Assembly (NCBI RefSeq): GCF_030997045.1
Contig: NZ_CP116899.1
Location: forward strand, 2,806,001 to 2,870,000
Length of the DNA stretch: 64,000 nt
Reading direction: 5' to 3'
Source of the DNA: Microbulbifer sp. TB1203
GTDB lineage: Bacteria; Pseudomonadota; Gammaproteobacteria; Pseudomonadales; Cellvibrionaceae
Below are positions 43,820 through 51,663 of the stretch, one piece after another. The position numbers and the translations under genes were made by a program. Each line of letters opens with the position of its first letter. The stretch's first letter is position 1. A model generated the notes under the pieces. That model was not told the origin of the DNA and did not search any database. It saw nothing but the letters and a program-made list of their open reading frames with translations.

Positions 43820-45604
43820 ATGAGCCGGGAGCGATTGCAGGCACTGCGGGAAGAGCTGGCGCGACAGGGAGTACAGGCCTTCCTGGTGCCCCGCGGCGAC
43901 GAGTACCAGAACGAATATGTGCCCGCCTCCGACGAGCGCCTGGCCTGGCTCACCGACTTTACCGGCTCCGCCGGCATGGCCGTGGTGAGTATGGAACACG
44001 CGGCGCTGTTCGTGGACGGCCGCTATACCCTGCAGGCCCAGCAGCAGATCGGCGACCAGCCCATCGACCAGGAGGACCTGAACCAGGACGCCATCGCCGA
44101 CTGGTTGTGCGATCAGTTGAAGACCGGCGAGGCCCTGGGCTACGACCCGCGCCTGCACACCGAGCCGGGCCTGGCACTGCTGCACAAGCGCCTGGGCGAG
44201 CGGGATATCGCACTGCGCCCCCTGGACGACAACCCCATCGACGCCGTGTGGAGCGACCGGCCCGCGGCGCCCTGCGGGCCGGCGCGCCCCCATCCCTATA
44301 CGTTTACCGGCGAACACTCCGCAGACAAGCGCCGGCGTATCGCCGCGCTGCTGGCGGACAAGCGCGCCGACGCTCTGTGGCTGCCCAACCCGGAGGTGTG
44401 CGCCTGGCTGTTCAATATCCGCGGCAACGACGTGCCCCATTTGCCGGTGGCCCTGGCCAGCGCCCTGCTCTACCGCGACGGCAGTGCCACCCTCTACCTG
44501 GCGACGGAAGCCGTGGGCGACGCGCTGATCGAACACCTGGACAACGAAGTGAGTATTGTCAGCGACAAGCGCGAACTGTTCGCCGCCGCCCGGCGCCATC
44601 ATGTAGCGAAAGTCTGGGTGGACCCGCTGATCACCAACTGCTGGACGCTGCAGCAATTGCGCGCACTGGATATCGAACTACTGCAGGAGCGCGATCCCAT
44701 CATCGCCGCCAAGGCGTGCAAGAACCCGGTGGAACTGGCGGGCACCCGCGCCGCCCACGAGCGCGACGGCGCCGCCCTGTGTGAATTTCTCGCGGAGCTG
44801 CCCGGCGCCGTGGCCGCCGGCACTGCCGATAACCGCTTTGGCGAACTGGAGGCGGTGCAATTGCTGCGGGCCAAGCGCGAACAGCGCGAGGGCTTCAGCG
44901 ACGACAGCTTCGACACCATCTCCGGCTACGGCCCCAACGGCGCCGTGGTGCACTACCGGGTGAGCCGCGAGTCCAGCCTGCCGATAAAGCCCGAGGGCAT
45001 CTACCTGGTGGACTCCGGAGCCCAGTACCCGGACGGCACCACCGATGTCACCCGCACCGTGGCCCTGGGGAGTTTTCCGCACCTGGCCAAAGAGCATTTC
45101 ACCCGCGTACTCAAGGGCCATATCGCCATCGCCACCCTGCGCTTTCCCATCGGCACCTGCGGCGAACAGATAGACGCCTTCGCGCGCCGGGCGCTGTGGG
45201 ACCAGGGACTCGACTACGCCCACGGCACCGGCCATGGGGTTGGCAGTTTCCTGAGTGTGCATGAGGGGCCGCAGCGGATCGGCAAGGCGGGCACCGGCGT
45301 GCCCCTGCAGGCGGGCATGATCGTTTCCAACGAACCGGGGTTCTACCTCACCGGGCAGTACGGCATTCGCATCGAAAATCTGGTGTTCGTGAAGGAATCC
45401 GCGGAACATCACGGCTTCCTTGAGTTCGAGGAGCTGACACTGGCGCCGATCGACCGGGCGCTGATCGAGGTGAAGCTGTTGAGTGAACAGGAGAGGAAAT
45501 GGCTGGACGATTACCACCGGAGGGTGCGCGAGACGTTGATGCCGTTGGTAAATGAAAACACCCAGCGCTGGCTGGAGGCCGTCACCGAGCCACTGGCCGT
45601 GTAG
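43820..45604 (+). CDS. pepP: Xaa-Pro aminopeptidase (M24B)
   Basis: This is a 594-aa cytosolic metallopeptidase starting at ATG 43820 (AGAGAGAAGAAC precedes it); the frame is open upstream only as antisense of prfC. Two creatinase-like N-terminal domains precede the pita-bread catalytic domain. Metal ligands: LVDSGAQYPDGTTDVTRT (two Asp), AHGTGHGVGSFL (His), SNEPGFYL and RIENLVFV (Glu). The three-domain length (about 590-600 aa) resembles eukaryotic APP1 more than E. coli PepP (441 aa), so the symbol is by function only. Confidence 0.93.
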   Translation: MSRERLQALREELARQGVQAFLVPRGDEYQNEYVPASDERLAWLTDFTGSAGMAVVSMEHAALFVDGRYTLQAQQQIGDQPIDQEDLNQDAIADWLCDQLKTGEALGYDPRLHTEPGLALLHKRLGERDIALRPLDDNPIDAVWSDRPAAPCGPARPHPYTFTGEHSADKRRRIAALLADKRADALWLPNPEVCAWLFNIRGNDVPHLPVALASALLYRDGSATLYLATEAVGDALIEHLDNEVSIVSDKRELFAAARRHHVAKVWVDPLITNCWTLQQLRALDIELLQERDPIIAAKACKNPVELAGTRAAHERDGAALCEFLAELPGAVAAGTADNRFGELEAVQLLRAKREQREGFSDDSFDTISGYGPNGAVVHYRVSRESSLPIKPEGIYLVDSGAQYPDGTTDVTRTVALGSFPHLAKEHFTRVLKGHIAIATLRFPIGTCGEQIDAFARRALWDQGLDYAHGTGHGVGSFLSVHEGPQRIGKAGTGVPLQAGMIVSNEPGFYLTGQYGIRIENLVFVKESAEHHGFLEFEELTLAPIDRALIEVKLLSEQERKWLDDYHRRVRETLMPLVNENTQRWLEAVTEPLAV

Positions 45605-45790
45605 GAGCGGCCTCCCGGGAGCGCCGAGCTCCAGCTCGGCTTGCGGGCCGCGAGGCCCGCCGCTGACTCGCTACTTCGTAGTGGCTCAGATCGCGGCCAT
45701 GGGCCGCTCCTACAACGCGCTTTCGTCATTGCGGCGCAATCCGGAAATCCTGTGCCACTAAACTGGATACCGGCCTGCGCCGGTATGACG
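45601..45790. repeat. Nested palindromic repeats (families C, B and A)
   Basis: GTAGGAGCGGC at 45601 and its inverse GCCGCTCCTAC ending at 45713 enclose an inverted family B copy (45615-45664). A family A half-element follows (45725-45790, ending GCGCCGGTATGACG). No gene was found here. Confidence 0.8.
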
Positions 45791-45805
45791 AGTCAATGAG
45801 ACACA

Positions 45806-47194
45806 TCAATCGCGGCCCACGGCCGCGTTCGCGGGGATATCTCCGGCGCTCTCGCGCCCGCCGATTTCCCGCCGCAGCCACCACCAGGCCAGGACACCGA
45901 GCATCAGGTTGGCCGCCGCTGTAGCCGCGAACAGCCCGCTGATCCCCCACAATTGATTGCCCACCCAGGCCAGCGGCAGATAGATGCCCAGTACACGCAG
46001 GAAGGAGATCAGCGTGGCCGGCAGTGGCCGGCCGAGGCCGTTGAAGGCCGCGTTGGCGGACATCACGAAGCCGTAGCCAGCGTAACTGAAAGGCACCACG
46101 GCCAGGTAGGCCACCGCCACCGCCAGCACCGCCTCGGAATCACTGAACAGCTGCGCGAGAAACCCGCCCACCAGGTATAACACCAGCGCAAGCACCAGCC
46201 CGAAGACCAGGCAGAAGCGCGCCAAAACAGCGACCGTCTCCTGCATACGCCCCACCTTGCCGGCGCCGGCGTTCTGGCCGATAAAGGGCCCCACCACCGA
46301 AGACAGCGCATAGAACACGATCAGCGCCACCGGCTCGATACGCAGCGCCACCCCCAGGCCGGCCACCGCGTCGGCGCCGTGCACCGCCACCAGCGCCACC
46401 ATCACACCGCCGGCCATGGGGATGATCACATTGGTGGCCACCGCCGGCAGCCCCACCGCCAGAACGGTGCGCCAGGAGTCCGCCAGTACCGACCAGCGCC
46501 ATTCCGGCGCGGCCAGGAGCTTTTCCCTGCGCACCAGGAAATAGAGCGCGGCAAAGAAGCTGATTCCGCGCGCGATCACCGTGGACAGGGCCGCCCCCTG
46601 CAACTCCAGGCGCGGAAAGCCCAACAGGCCGAAGATCAGCAGCGGGTCCAACAGCAGGTTGAAAAGCGCCACCGCCACCATGATGCGCCCGGTGATCGCG
46701 CTGTTGCCGATGGCCCGCAGCGCCGACAGCGCCACCATGGGCACCACCGCGAACACCGCGCCCAGGTACCAGGGCACCATATAGTCGGCGATCAGCGGCA
46801 GCATCTCCGCCGGCGCGCCCAGCAGGCGGAACAGCGGCCCCACGGTGAGCAATCCCACGGCGCTGATCGCCAGCGCCACCAGCAGCGCCAGCAGCGAGGC
46901 GTCGGTCACCAGCCGCCGCACCCGGGCCATATCGCCGGCGCCGTAGGCCCGCGCCACCGCCGAAGAGGTGCCGGCGCCCAGGCCGATGGCGAAGCTGTTG
47001 ATCACCATCACCACCGGAAAGGAAAAGCTCATCGCCGCCAGCGGGCCACTGCCCAGTTGGGCGACAAACCAGGTGTCCACCACATTGAACGACATGGTTG
47101 CGAGAATGCCCCACACCATGGGCAGGGCCAGGCGCTGCAGGTGGCCGGCGACCGGGCCCTCCAGCAGGGAGGGATTGTTGGAGGTTAACGCCAT
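45806..47194 (-). CDS. MATE family efflux transporter
   Basis: This is a 462-aa protein with 12 hydrophobic helices in two similar halves: PMVWGILATMSFNVVDTWFV with GAGTSSAVARAYGAGD in the first, and PVALIVFYALSSVVGPFIGQNAGAG in the second, both MATE hallmarks. ATG 47194 is preferred over a TTG two codons earlier. It exports drugs or metabolites in exchange for Na+ or H+. It is on the same strand and downstream of rimI (184 bp with a partial family A repeat near 47310), so it may have its own promoter. Confidence 0.95.
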   Translation of the reverse strand: MALTSNNPSLLEGPVAGHLQRLALPMVWGILATMSFNVVDTWFVAQLGSGPLAAMSFSFPVVMVINSFAIGLGAGTSSAVARAYGAGDMARVRRLVTDASLLALLVALAISAVGLLTVGPLFRLLGAPAEMLPLIADYMVPWYLGAVFAVVPMVALSALRAIGNSAITGRIMVAVALFNLLLDPLLIFGLLGFPRLELQGAALSTVIARGISFFAALYFLVRREKLLAAPEWRWSVLADSWRTVLAVGLPAVATNVIIPMAGGVMVALVAVHGADAVAGLGVALRIEPVALIVFYALSSVVGPFIGQNAGAGKVGRMQETVAVLARFCLVFGLVLALVLYLVGGFLAQLFSDSEAVLAVAVAYLAVVPFSYAGYGFVMSANAAFNGLGRPLPATLISFLRVLGIYLPLAWVGNQLWGISGLFAATAAANLMLGVLAWWWLRREIGGRESAGDIPANAAVGRD

Positions 47195-47378
47195 GAACAA
47201 CTCTTTGCGGAAAGATGGACGCTTCCGCTGGATGGCAGCGGAGTGTGAAAAGAAAAACGGAACACCGTTAGTTTACCATCCCCGTGGCTACTCCGTTTCA
47301 ATCCCGAAGTTCGTCGTACCGGCGCAGGGACGACGAAAAACGCATTGTAGGAGCGGCGGGGGAGGAGATCCGGCGAAG

Positions 47379-47855
47379 TTACGGGTGTTGCCTGTGGAGG
47401 CTCATCAGCACCGCGTCCTCGCGGGCGCCACCGTCTGCGGGGTAGTAATTCTTGCGCAGGCCGTCTTCGCGAAAACCCAGTTTGCGGTAGAGGGAGCGCG
47501 CGGCGCGATTGGAGGCGCGCACTTCCAGGAGGACCCGTTCGATTTCCGGCGGCAGTTGGGCGAGCAGTTGCCTCAACAGCGCCCCGGCCACGCCGCGCCG
47601 GCGCCACCGGGGCGCCACGGCGATATCGAGGATTTCCGCCGCGTCGAACAGCCGGGAAATCACACAGCAGGCGATGGCCTCGCCCTCCGGCGACCACAGC
47701 AGCCAGCCGTCGTGCCCGGCCTCGAGGCTGTCGCGGTATTGCCGCTCACCCCAGGGGTGGCTGTGGGCACTGCGCGCCAGCGCGGCCAGGGTGGGGCAGT
47801 CCGCGACGGTGGCGGCGGCCAGGTGGGCATCGGTGAGGTCGAATTCGGGGGTCAT
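47379..47855 (-). CDS. rimI: Ribosomal protein bS18 alanine N-acetyltransferase
   Basis: This 158-aa GNAT enzyme has the acetyl-CoA loop RRRGVAGALLRQLL, the start-region HPWGERQYRDSL, LLEVRASNRAARSLYRKLGF and a C-terminal RKNYYPADGGAREDAVLM, all typical of RimI. It acetylates the N-terminus of S18. Its ATG overlaps the stop of the holD-like gene by 4 bases; the holD-rimI order is the same in E. coli. Confidence 0.95.
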   Translation of the reverse strand: MTPEFDLTDAHLAAATVADCPTLAALARSAHSHPWGERQYRDSLEAGHDGWLLWSPEGEAIACCVISRLFDAAEILDIAVAPRWRRRGVAGALLRQLLAQLPPEIERVLLEVRASNRAARSLYRKLGFREDGLRKNYYPADGGAREDAVLMSLHRQHP

Positions 47856-48652
47856 TGGACCCCGGAATCAGGGAAACGAGTGTGCTCCGGATAGGTTTCC
47901 CGCAGCAACTGCCACAGTGCGCGCTTGCGCTCCGGCTGCTGCAAGAGTTCGGTCAGGCTGGGCATGGCCACCAGGCGGATGCCGTTCCACTCGGTCACCG
48001 GCTCTGCCAAGGGCTGCTTTAGGGAGAGGGGTGAACAGAAGTCGCGGGCCTGCCGGCCCATCAGCCAGATGGATTTAACCGGCCGGCGGACGCTGGCCGC
48101 TTCCAGCCAGCTGGAGCAGGTGTCCCGCGCGTCCGAGGCGGCGGCCGCGGGGCCGAAGCGGTTTTCCGCCAGGGGCCAGCGCAGCCGGTCCTGCTCCCGG
48201 GGCAACTGGTGCCAGCCCAGGGCGCGGGCGATATTGTTGAACAGCGCCTCCACCGGCAGCGCGGCGCCGGGCTCGCGGCTGTCCACCGCCAGCAGTTCGT
48301 CTCCCAGCCACCAGCAGCTGAGAACAAAGGGTTGCACCTGTTGCTGTGGCGGGGTCAGTTCGGCGGGGGCGGACTGCGGCTGGGGTGCAGCTCGCACCTG
48401 TTCGGTGAGGGCGCCGATATCGCGTAGCGCAGTGGGGGCTTCCGGGGTGACCGCGATCTCGGGCGGGCCTTCGGCCCGCTGGCGGAGCTGGGGCTCCGCG
48501 GTCCCGGGGGAAGGCTCCCTGTTTTCCATCGGCAGTTCTTCAACCGGCAGCCGGGCCTGGCGCGGTTCCGGCGCCAGGGGCAGCCGGAAGCGCGGCATAT
48601 AGCTGGTGACTCCCAGCGCCGACAGATATTCCGCGCGATGCAGTTCGTGCAT
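47852..48652 (-). CDS. HolD-like protein (putative DNA polymerase III psi subunit), enlarged
   Basis: This is a 266-aa protein. The N-terminal YLSALGVTSYMPRF and the C-terminal LTELLQQPERKRALWQLL correspond in position and pattern to the ends of E. coli HolD (137 aa), and it sits directly before rimI as holD does. The middle is expanded by a Pro/Ala/Glu-rich linker, part of which (48462-48508) is an intergenic family B repeat translated in frame. Psi links the clamp loader to SSB. It overlaps leuA by one base (TGATG). Identity as psi rests on pattern and synteny only. Confidence 0.55.
   Translation of the reverse strand: MHELHRAEYLSALGVTSYMPRFRLPLAPEPRQARLPVEELPMENREPSPGTAEPQLRQRAEGPPEIAVTPEAPTALRDIGALTEQVRAAPQPQSAPAELTPPQQQVQPFVLSCWWLGDELLAVDSREPGAALPVEALFNNIARALGWHQLPREQDRLRWPLAENRFGPAAAASDARDTCSSWLEAASVRRPVKSIWLMGRQARDFCSPLSLKQPLAEPVTEWNGIRLVAMPSLTELLQQPERKRALWQLLRETYPEHTRFPDSGVQ
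48462..48508. repeat. Family B repeat inside the holD-like coding region
   Basis: GGCGGGCCTTCGGCCCGC, GGCGGAGCTGGGGCTCCGC and GGTCCCGGG match the intergenic copy at 41931-41973 almost base for base. On the minus strand it encodes part of the protein's low-complexity linker without breaking the frame. Confidence 0.85.
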
Positions 48653-50187
48653 CAGACGCCCTTGCGTTTGCCGCCGCCTGAGGCGAGCAGGTTGAGGGCG
48701 TCCAGGTAGGCCAGGGCCGAGGCCACGAGGATGTCGATATCCGCCCCAACGCCGTTGACCAGACGGCCGTCCAGCTCCAGACGCACGGTCACGCTGCCCT
48801 GGGAGTCGGTGCCCTGGGTGACTGCGTTGACCGAGTAGAGCTTGAGGTCCGCGCCGCTCTCCGCCACCGATTCAATGGCCTTGAAAGTCGCGTCCACCGG
48901 GCCGCTGCCATAGGCTTCGGCGCGGTGGGACTCGCCGTCGATCAGCAGGCGCAGTTGCGCCTGCGGGAGGCTGCCGCTCTTGCTCCGCACTTCCAGGTCT
49001 TCCAACTGGTAGTGCTCCACGGGAGCCTCGCTGCCGGTGACCAGCGACTGCAGGTCTTCGTCGAAGATCTCGTGTTTCTTGTCCGCCAGGTCCTTGAAGC
49101 GCTGGAACACCAGGGCGAACTCGCCGGCGTCGTCAAAGTTGATTCCCAGCTCTTCGTAGCGCGCCTTGACCGCCGCGCGGCCTGAGTGCTTGCCCAGCAC
49201 CAGGCGGTTGTGGCCCCAGCCCACATCCTGGGCGCGCATGATTTCGTAGGTCTCGCGATGCTTGAGAATGCCGTCCTGGTGAATCCCGGACTCGTGGGCG
49301 AAGGCATTGGCGCCGACGATGGCCTTGTTGGGCTGCACCGGGAAGCCGGTGATGGAACTGACCAAACGCGAAGTGGGCACGATATGGGTGGCGTCTATGC
49401 CGGTCTCCACCGGGTAGAGATCCTGGCGGGTGCGCACCGCCATCACGATTTCTTCCAGGGAGGCGTTGCCGGCGCGCTCGCCCAGACCGTTGATGGTGCA
49501 CTCCACCTGGCGCACGCCGTTCATCACCGCGGACAGGGAGTTGGCCACCGCCAGCCCCAGGTCATTGTGGCAGTGGGTGGAGAAAATGGCCTTGTCGGAG
49601 TTGGGCACATTCTCGATTACCCGCTTGAACATGGCCCCGTACTCGCCGGGCTCGCCGTAGCCGACGGTATCGGGGATATTGATGGTGCCGGCACCGGCAT
49701 TGATCACCGCCTCGATAATGCGGTACATGAATTCCGGCTCGGAGCGGCTGCCGTCCTCCAGGGAGAACTCCACATCGTCGGTGAACTGGCGCGCGCGCTT
49801 CACCGCATCCACCGCCTGGGCGAAAACCTGTTCCGGCTCCATCTGCAGTTTGTATTTCATATGGATGGGGGAGGTGGCGATAAAGGTGTGAATGCGCGGG
49901 GCGGTGGCTTTTTTCAGCGCCTCGGCGGCGCGGATGATGTCCGGGCCCACGGCGCGGGCCAGGCTGCATACGGTGGAATCCTTGACGGCCTCGGCCACCG
50001 CCTGCACCGCCTCGAAATCCCCCTGGCTGGCGATGGCGAAGCCGGCTTCGATCACGTCCACACGCATGCGTTCGAGCATACGCGCGATGCGGACCTTCTC
50101 ATCCTTGGTCATGGAAGCGCCGGGGCTCTGCTCGCCGTCGCGCAGGGTGGTATCAAATATGACTAATTTATCTTTCTTGGTGTTCAT
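48652..50187 (-). CDS. leuA: 2-isopropylmalate synthase
   Basis: This 511-aa enzyme condenses acetyl-CoA with 2-oxoisovalerate in the first committed step of leucine synthesis. Signatures: FDTTLRDGEQSPGASM at the N-terminus, STHCHNDLGLAVANSLSAV (metal ligands), NGLGERAGNASLEE, and a C-terminal regulatory domain for leucine feedback. ATG 50187 follows GAGGAGAAGAGCCC; a further in-frame ATG six codons upstream is less well placed. Length is that of the alpha-IPMS short group (about 515 aa). It is the first gene of a leuA / holD-like / rimI run. leuBCD are not here. Confidence 0.97.
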   Translation of the reverse strand: MNTKKDKLVIFDTTLRDGEQSPGASMTKDEKVRIARMLERMRVDVIEAGFAIASQGDFEAVQAVAEAVKDSTVCSLARAVGPDIIRAAEALKKATAPRIHTFIATSPIHMKYKLQMEPEQVFAQAVDAVKRARQFTDDVEFSLEDGSRSEPEFMYRIIEAVINAGAGTINIPDTVGYGEPGEYGAMFKRVIENVPNSDKAIFSTHCHNDLGLAVANSLSAVMNGVRQVECTINGLGERAGNASLEEIVMAVRTRQDLYPVETGIDATHIVPTSRLVSSITGFPVQPNKAIVGANAFAHESGIHQDGILKHRETYEIMRAQDVGWGHNRLVLGKHSGRAAVKARYEELGINFDDAGEFALVFQRFKDLADKKHEIFDEDLQSLVTGSEAPVEHYQLEDLEVRSKSGSLPQAQLRLLIDGESHRAEAYGSGPVDATFKAIESVAESGADLKLYSVNAVTQGTDSQGSVTVRLELDGRLVNGVGADIDILVASALAYLDALNLLASGGGKRKGV

Positions 50188-50520
50188 CTGGGCTCTTCTC
50201 CTCATCTGGCCCGAGGCTAAACAGCGGCTGTACTGCTGTCTACGCGCCGATCAAATAAAGTGTGGAATTCTACAGGAGGGTAACGGAGTAAAATTATATG
50301 CCGCAACGCGGTAGTCGCAGCGAAAAAGCTAGTGTGCCAGAGGGAAATCTGCGTGCGGGGTATGCGGTGGGCATAGCGGCTCAAACAGGTAAATGGTCGA
50401 TTGAGGGACTATACGTCCGCGCACCGGCGAAATCAACAACCATCCTAAGAAAACAAAAAATAAAAGATAAATAGATAGAAAACCGGAGAATTTAAACGAA
50501 ACTTGGGATAAACATCCCAA
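50188..50520. other. Intergenic region upstream of leuA, 333 bp
   Basis: The part near 50440-50480 is AT-rich and probably holds the leuA promoter. I looked for a leucine-rich attenuator leader and found none. A 63-codon minus-strand frame (50520-50329) with one hydrophobic stretch lacks a good start and is not called. Confidence 0.4.
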
Positions 50521-50994
50521 TTAACCGGCAGACGCCCCCAGCTTGTCCAACAGCTGCCACAGGTTCTGGCGCAGCTGCTCCACCTCCTCCCGGGTTACCT
50601 CGGAGCCATCCAGTTCCCGCTCCACCCACACCCGGGCGCGGGGCTCGAGCGCGCGGCCGTCATCGGTGATCGCCACCACCGTCACCCGCTCGTCCCAGGG
50701 CGCGCGCTCGCGGCTGACCAGGCCACGCTGCTCCATTCGCTTCAATAGCGGCGTGAGGGTTCCGGAGTCCAGCATCAGCCGCTCGCCCAGGGCGCCGACA
50801 CTGGTACCGGCATCCCCGTCTTCCTCTGTATCCCGCTCCCACAGCACCAGCAGCACCAGGTATTGGGGATAGGTGATACCCAGGTCCTGCAGCATCGGCT
50901 GGTAGGCCCGGGTCACAGCGCGGGAGGCGGCGTAGAGGGCAAAGCAGAGCTGGCGGTTGAGCGCCAGCGGACCGCTGTCTTCGCAGAGAGACAT
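50521..50994 (-). CDS. ohrR: MarR-family regulator, OhrR-like
   Basis: This 157-aa winged-helix repressor has LNRQLCFALYAASRAVTRAY, carrying the single N-terminal Cys that senses organic peroxides in OhrR, then the DNA-binding part (GERLMLDSGTLTPLLKRMEQRGLVSRER) and the wing (ERVTVVAITDDGR). Start ATG 50994 removes an upstream low-complexity extension. It lies 22 bp downstream of a glutathione peroxidase gene on the same strand; it probably represses that operon from an inverted repeat at 51525-51553. Confidence 0.88.
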   Translation of the reverse strand: MSLCEDSGPLALNRQLCFALYAASRAVTRAYQPMLQDLGITYPQYLVLLVLWERDTEEDGDAGTSVGALGERLMLDSGTLTPLLKRMEQRGLVSRERAPWDERVTVVAITDDGRALEPRARVWVERELDGSEVTREEVEQLRQNLWQLLDKLGASAG

Positions 50995-51016
50995 CAGAGT
51001 ATTCCCCGCGGAACAG

Positions 51017-51496
51017 TCAGAGCAGTTGCTCGATTTCCGACGCCAGCGCCTCCGGCTTGTCCTTCGGGGCAAAGCGCTTCACCACCCGGCCCTCGCGGTC
51101 GACCAGGAACTTGGTGAAGTTCCACTTGACCCCCTCGGTGCCCAGAATCCCCGGCGCCTCGCGCTTGAGATGCTCGAACAGCGGGTGGGCGGCGGGGCCG
51201 TTCACTTCCAGCTTGGCGTAGACGGGGAAGCTGACGCCGTAGTTCAGCTCGCAGAACTGCTGGATTTCCTCGTCGCTGCCCGGCTCCTGCTGGCCGAACT
51301 GGTTGCAGGGGAACCCCAGCACCACCAACCCCTGGTCCCGGTATTTGTGGTACAGCGCCTCCAGCCCTTTGTACTGGGGGGTAAAGCCACACTTGCTGGC
51401 GGTATTGACGATGAGCAGCACCTTGCCCCGCTGCTCCTCCAGGGAGGTGGTACTGCCATCCGCAGCCTGCAGGGGAATGGAATAGAGATCGCTCAT
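51017..51496 (-). CDS. Thiol (glutathione) peroxidase
   Basis: This 159-aa thioredoxin-fold peroxidase starts at ATG 51496 (MSDLYSIPLQ). The active-site motif NTASKCGFTPQY has Cys, not selenocysteine, and the family motif GFPCNQFGQQEPG and WNFTKFLVDREG are intact. It reduces hydrogen peroxide or lipid hydroperoxides in the cytosol, usually with thioredoxin in bacteria. It is the first gene of a two-gene operon with the OhrR-like regulator. Confidence 0.95.
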   Translation of the reverse strand: MSDLYSIPLQAADGSTTSLEEQRGKVLLIVNTASKCGFTPQYKGLEALYHKYRDQGLVVLGFPCNQFGQQEPGSDEEIQQFCELNYGVSFPVYAKLEVNGPAAHPLFEHLKREAPGILGTEGVKWNFTKFLVDREGRVVKRFAPKDKPEALASEIEQLL

Positions 51497-51524
51497 GGGA
51501 GTTTTTCCTCGGTTGAACACAATA

Positions 51525-51553
51525 GGTTGTGGGAAATTGTATTGTGCACAACC
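51525..51553. promoter_or_regulatory. Inverted repeat, candidate OhrR operator
   Basis: GGTTGTG (51525-51531) is mirrored by CACAACC (51547-51553) around AAATTGTATTG, 29 bases upstream of the peroxidase ATG. Position and AT-rich centre fit autoregulation by the OhrR-like protein; this is not proven. Confidence 0.45.
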
Positions 51554-51603
51554 AAAATTACAAGCGAGATCCATCAAAGAAGAGGCAGCGCGGGGTTTAT
51601 TGT

Positions 51604-51622
51604 GAGAATAATTATCAATAAT
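51604..51622. promoter_or_regulatory. Fur-box-like site
   Basis: GAGAATAATTATCAATAAT agrees with the 19-bp Fur consensus at about 13 positions and lies 42 bases before the iron permease ATG, suggesting iron repression of that gene. Confidence 0.6.
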
Positions 51623-51663
51623 ATTACGTTCAAAATTTTTAATGGAAACGGACACACTCCCCC

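Noticed and set aside
50329..50520. 63-codon minus-strand frame with one hydrophobic stretch, upstream of leuA
   Set aside because: It has only a TTG start without a ribosome site and runs into leuA leader sequence; considered as a leucine leader peptide but it lacks a Leu codon run near the end.
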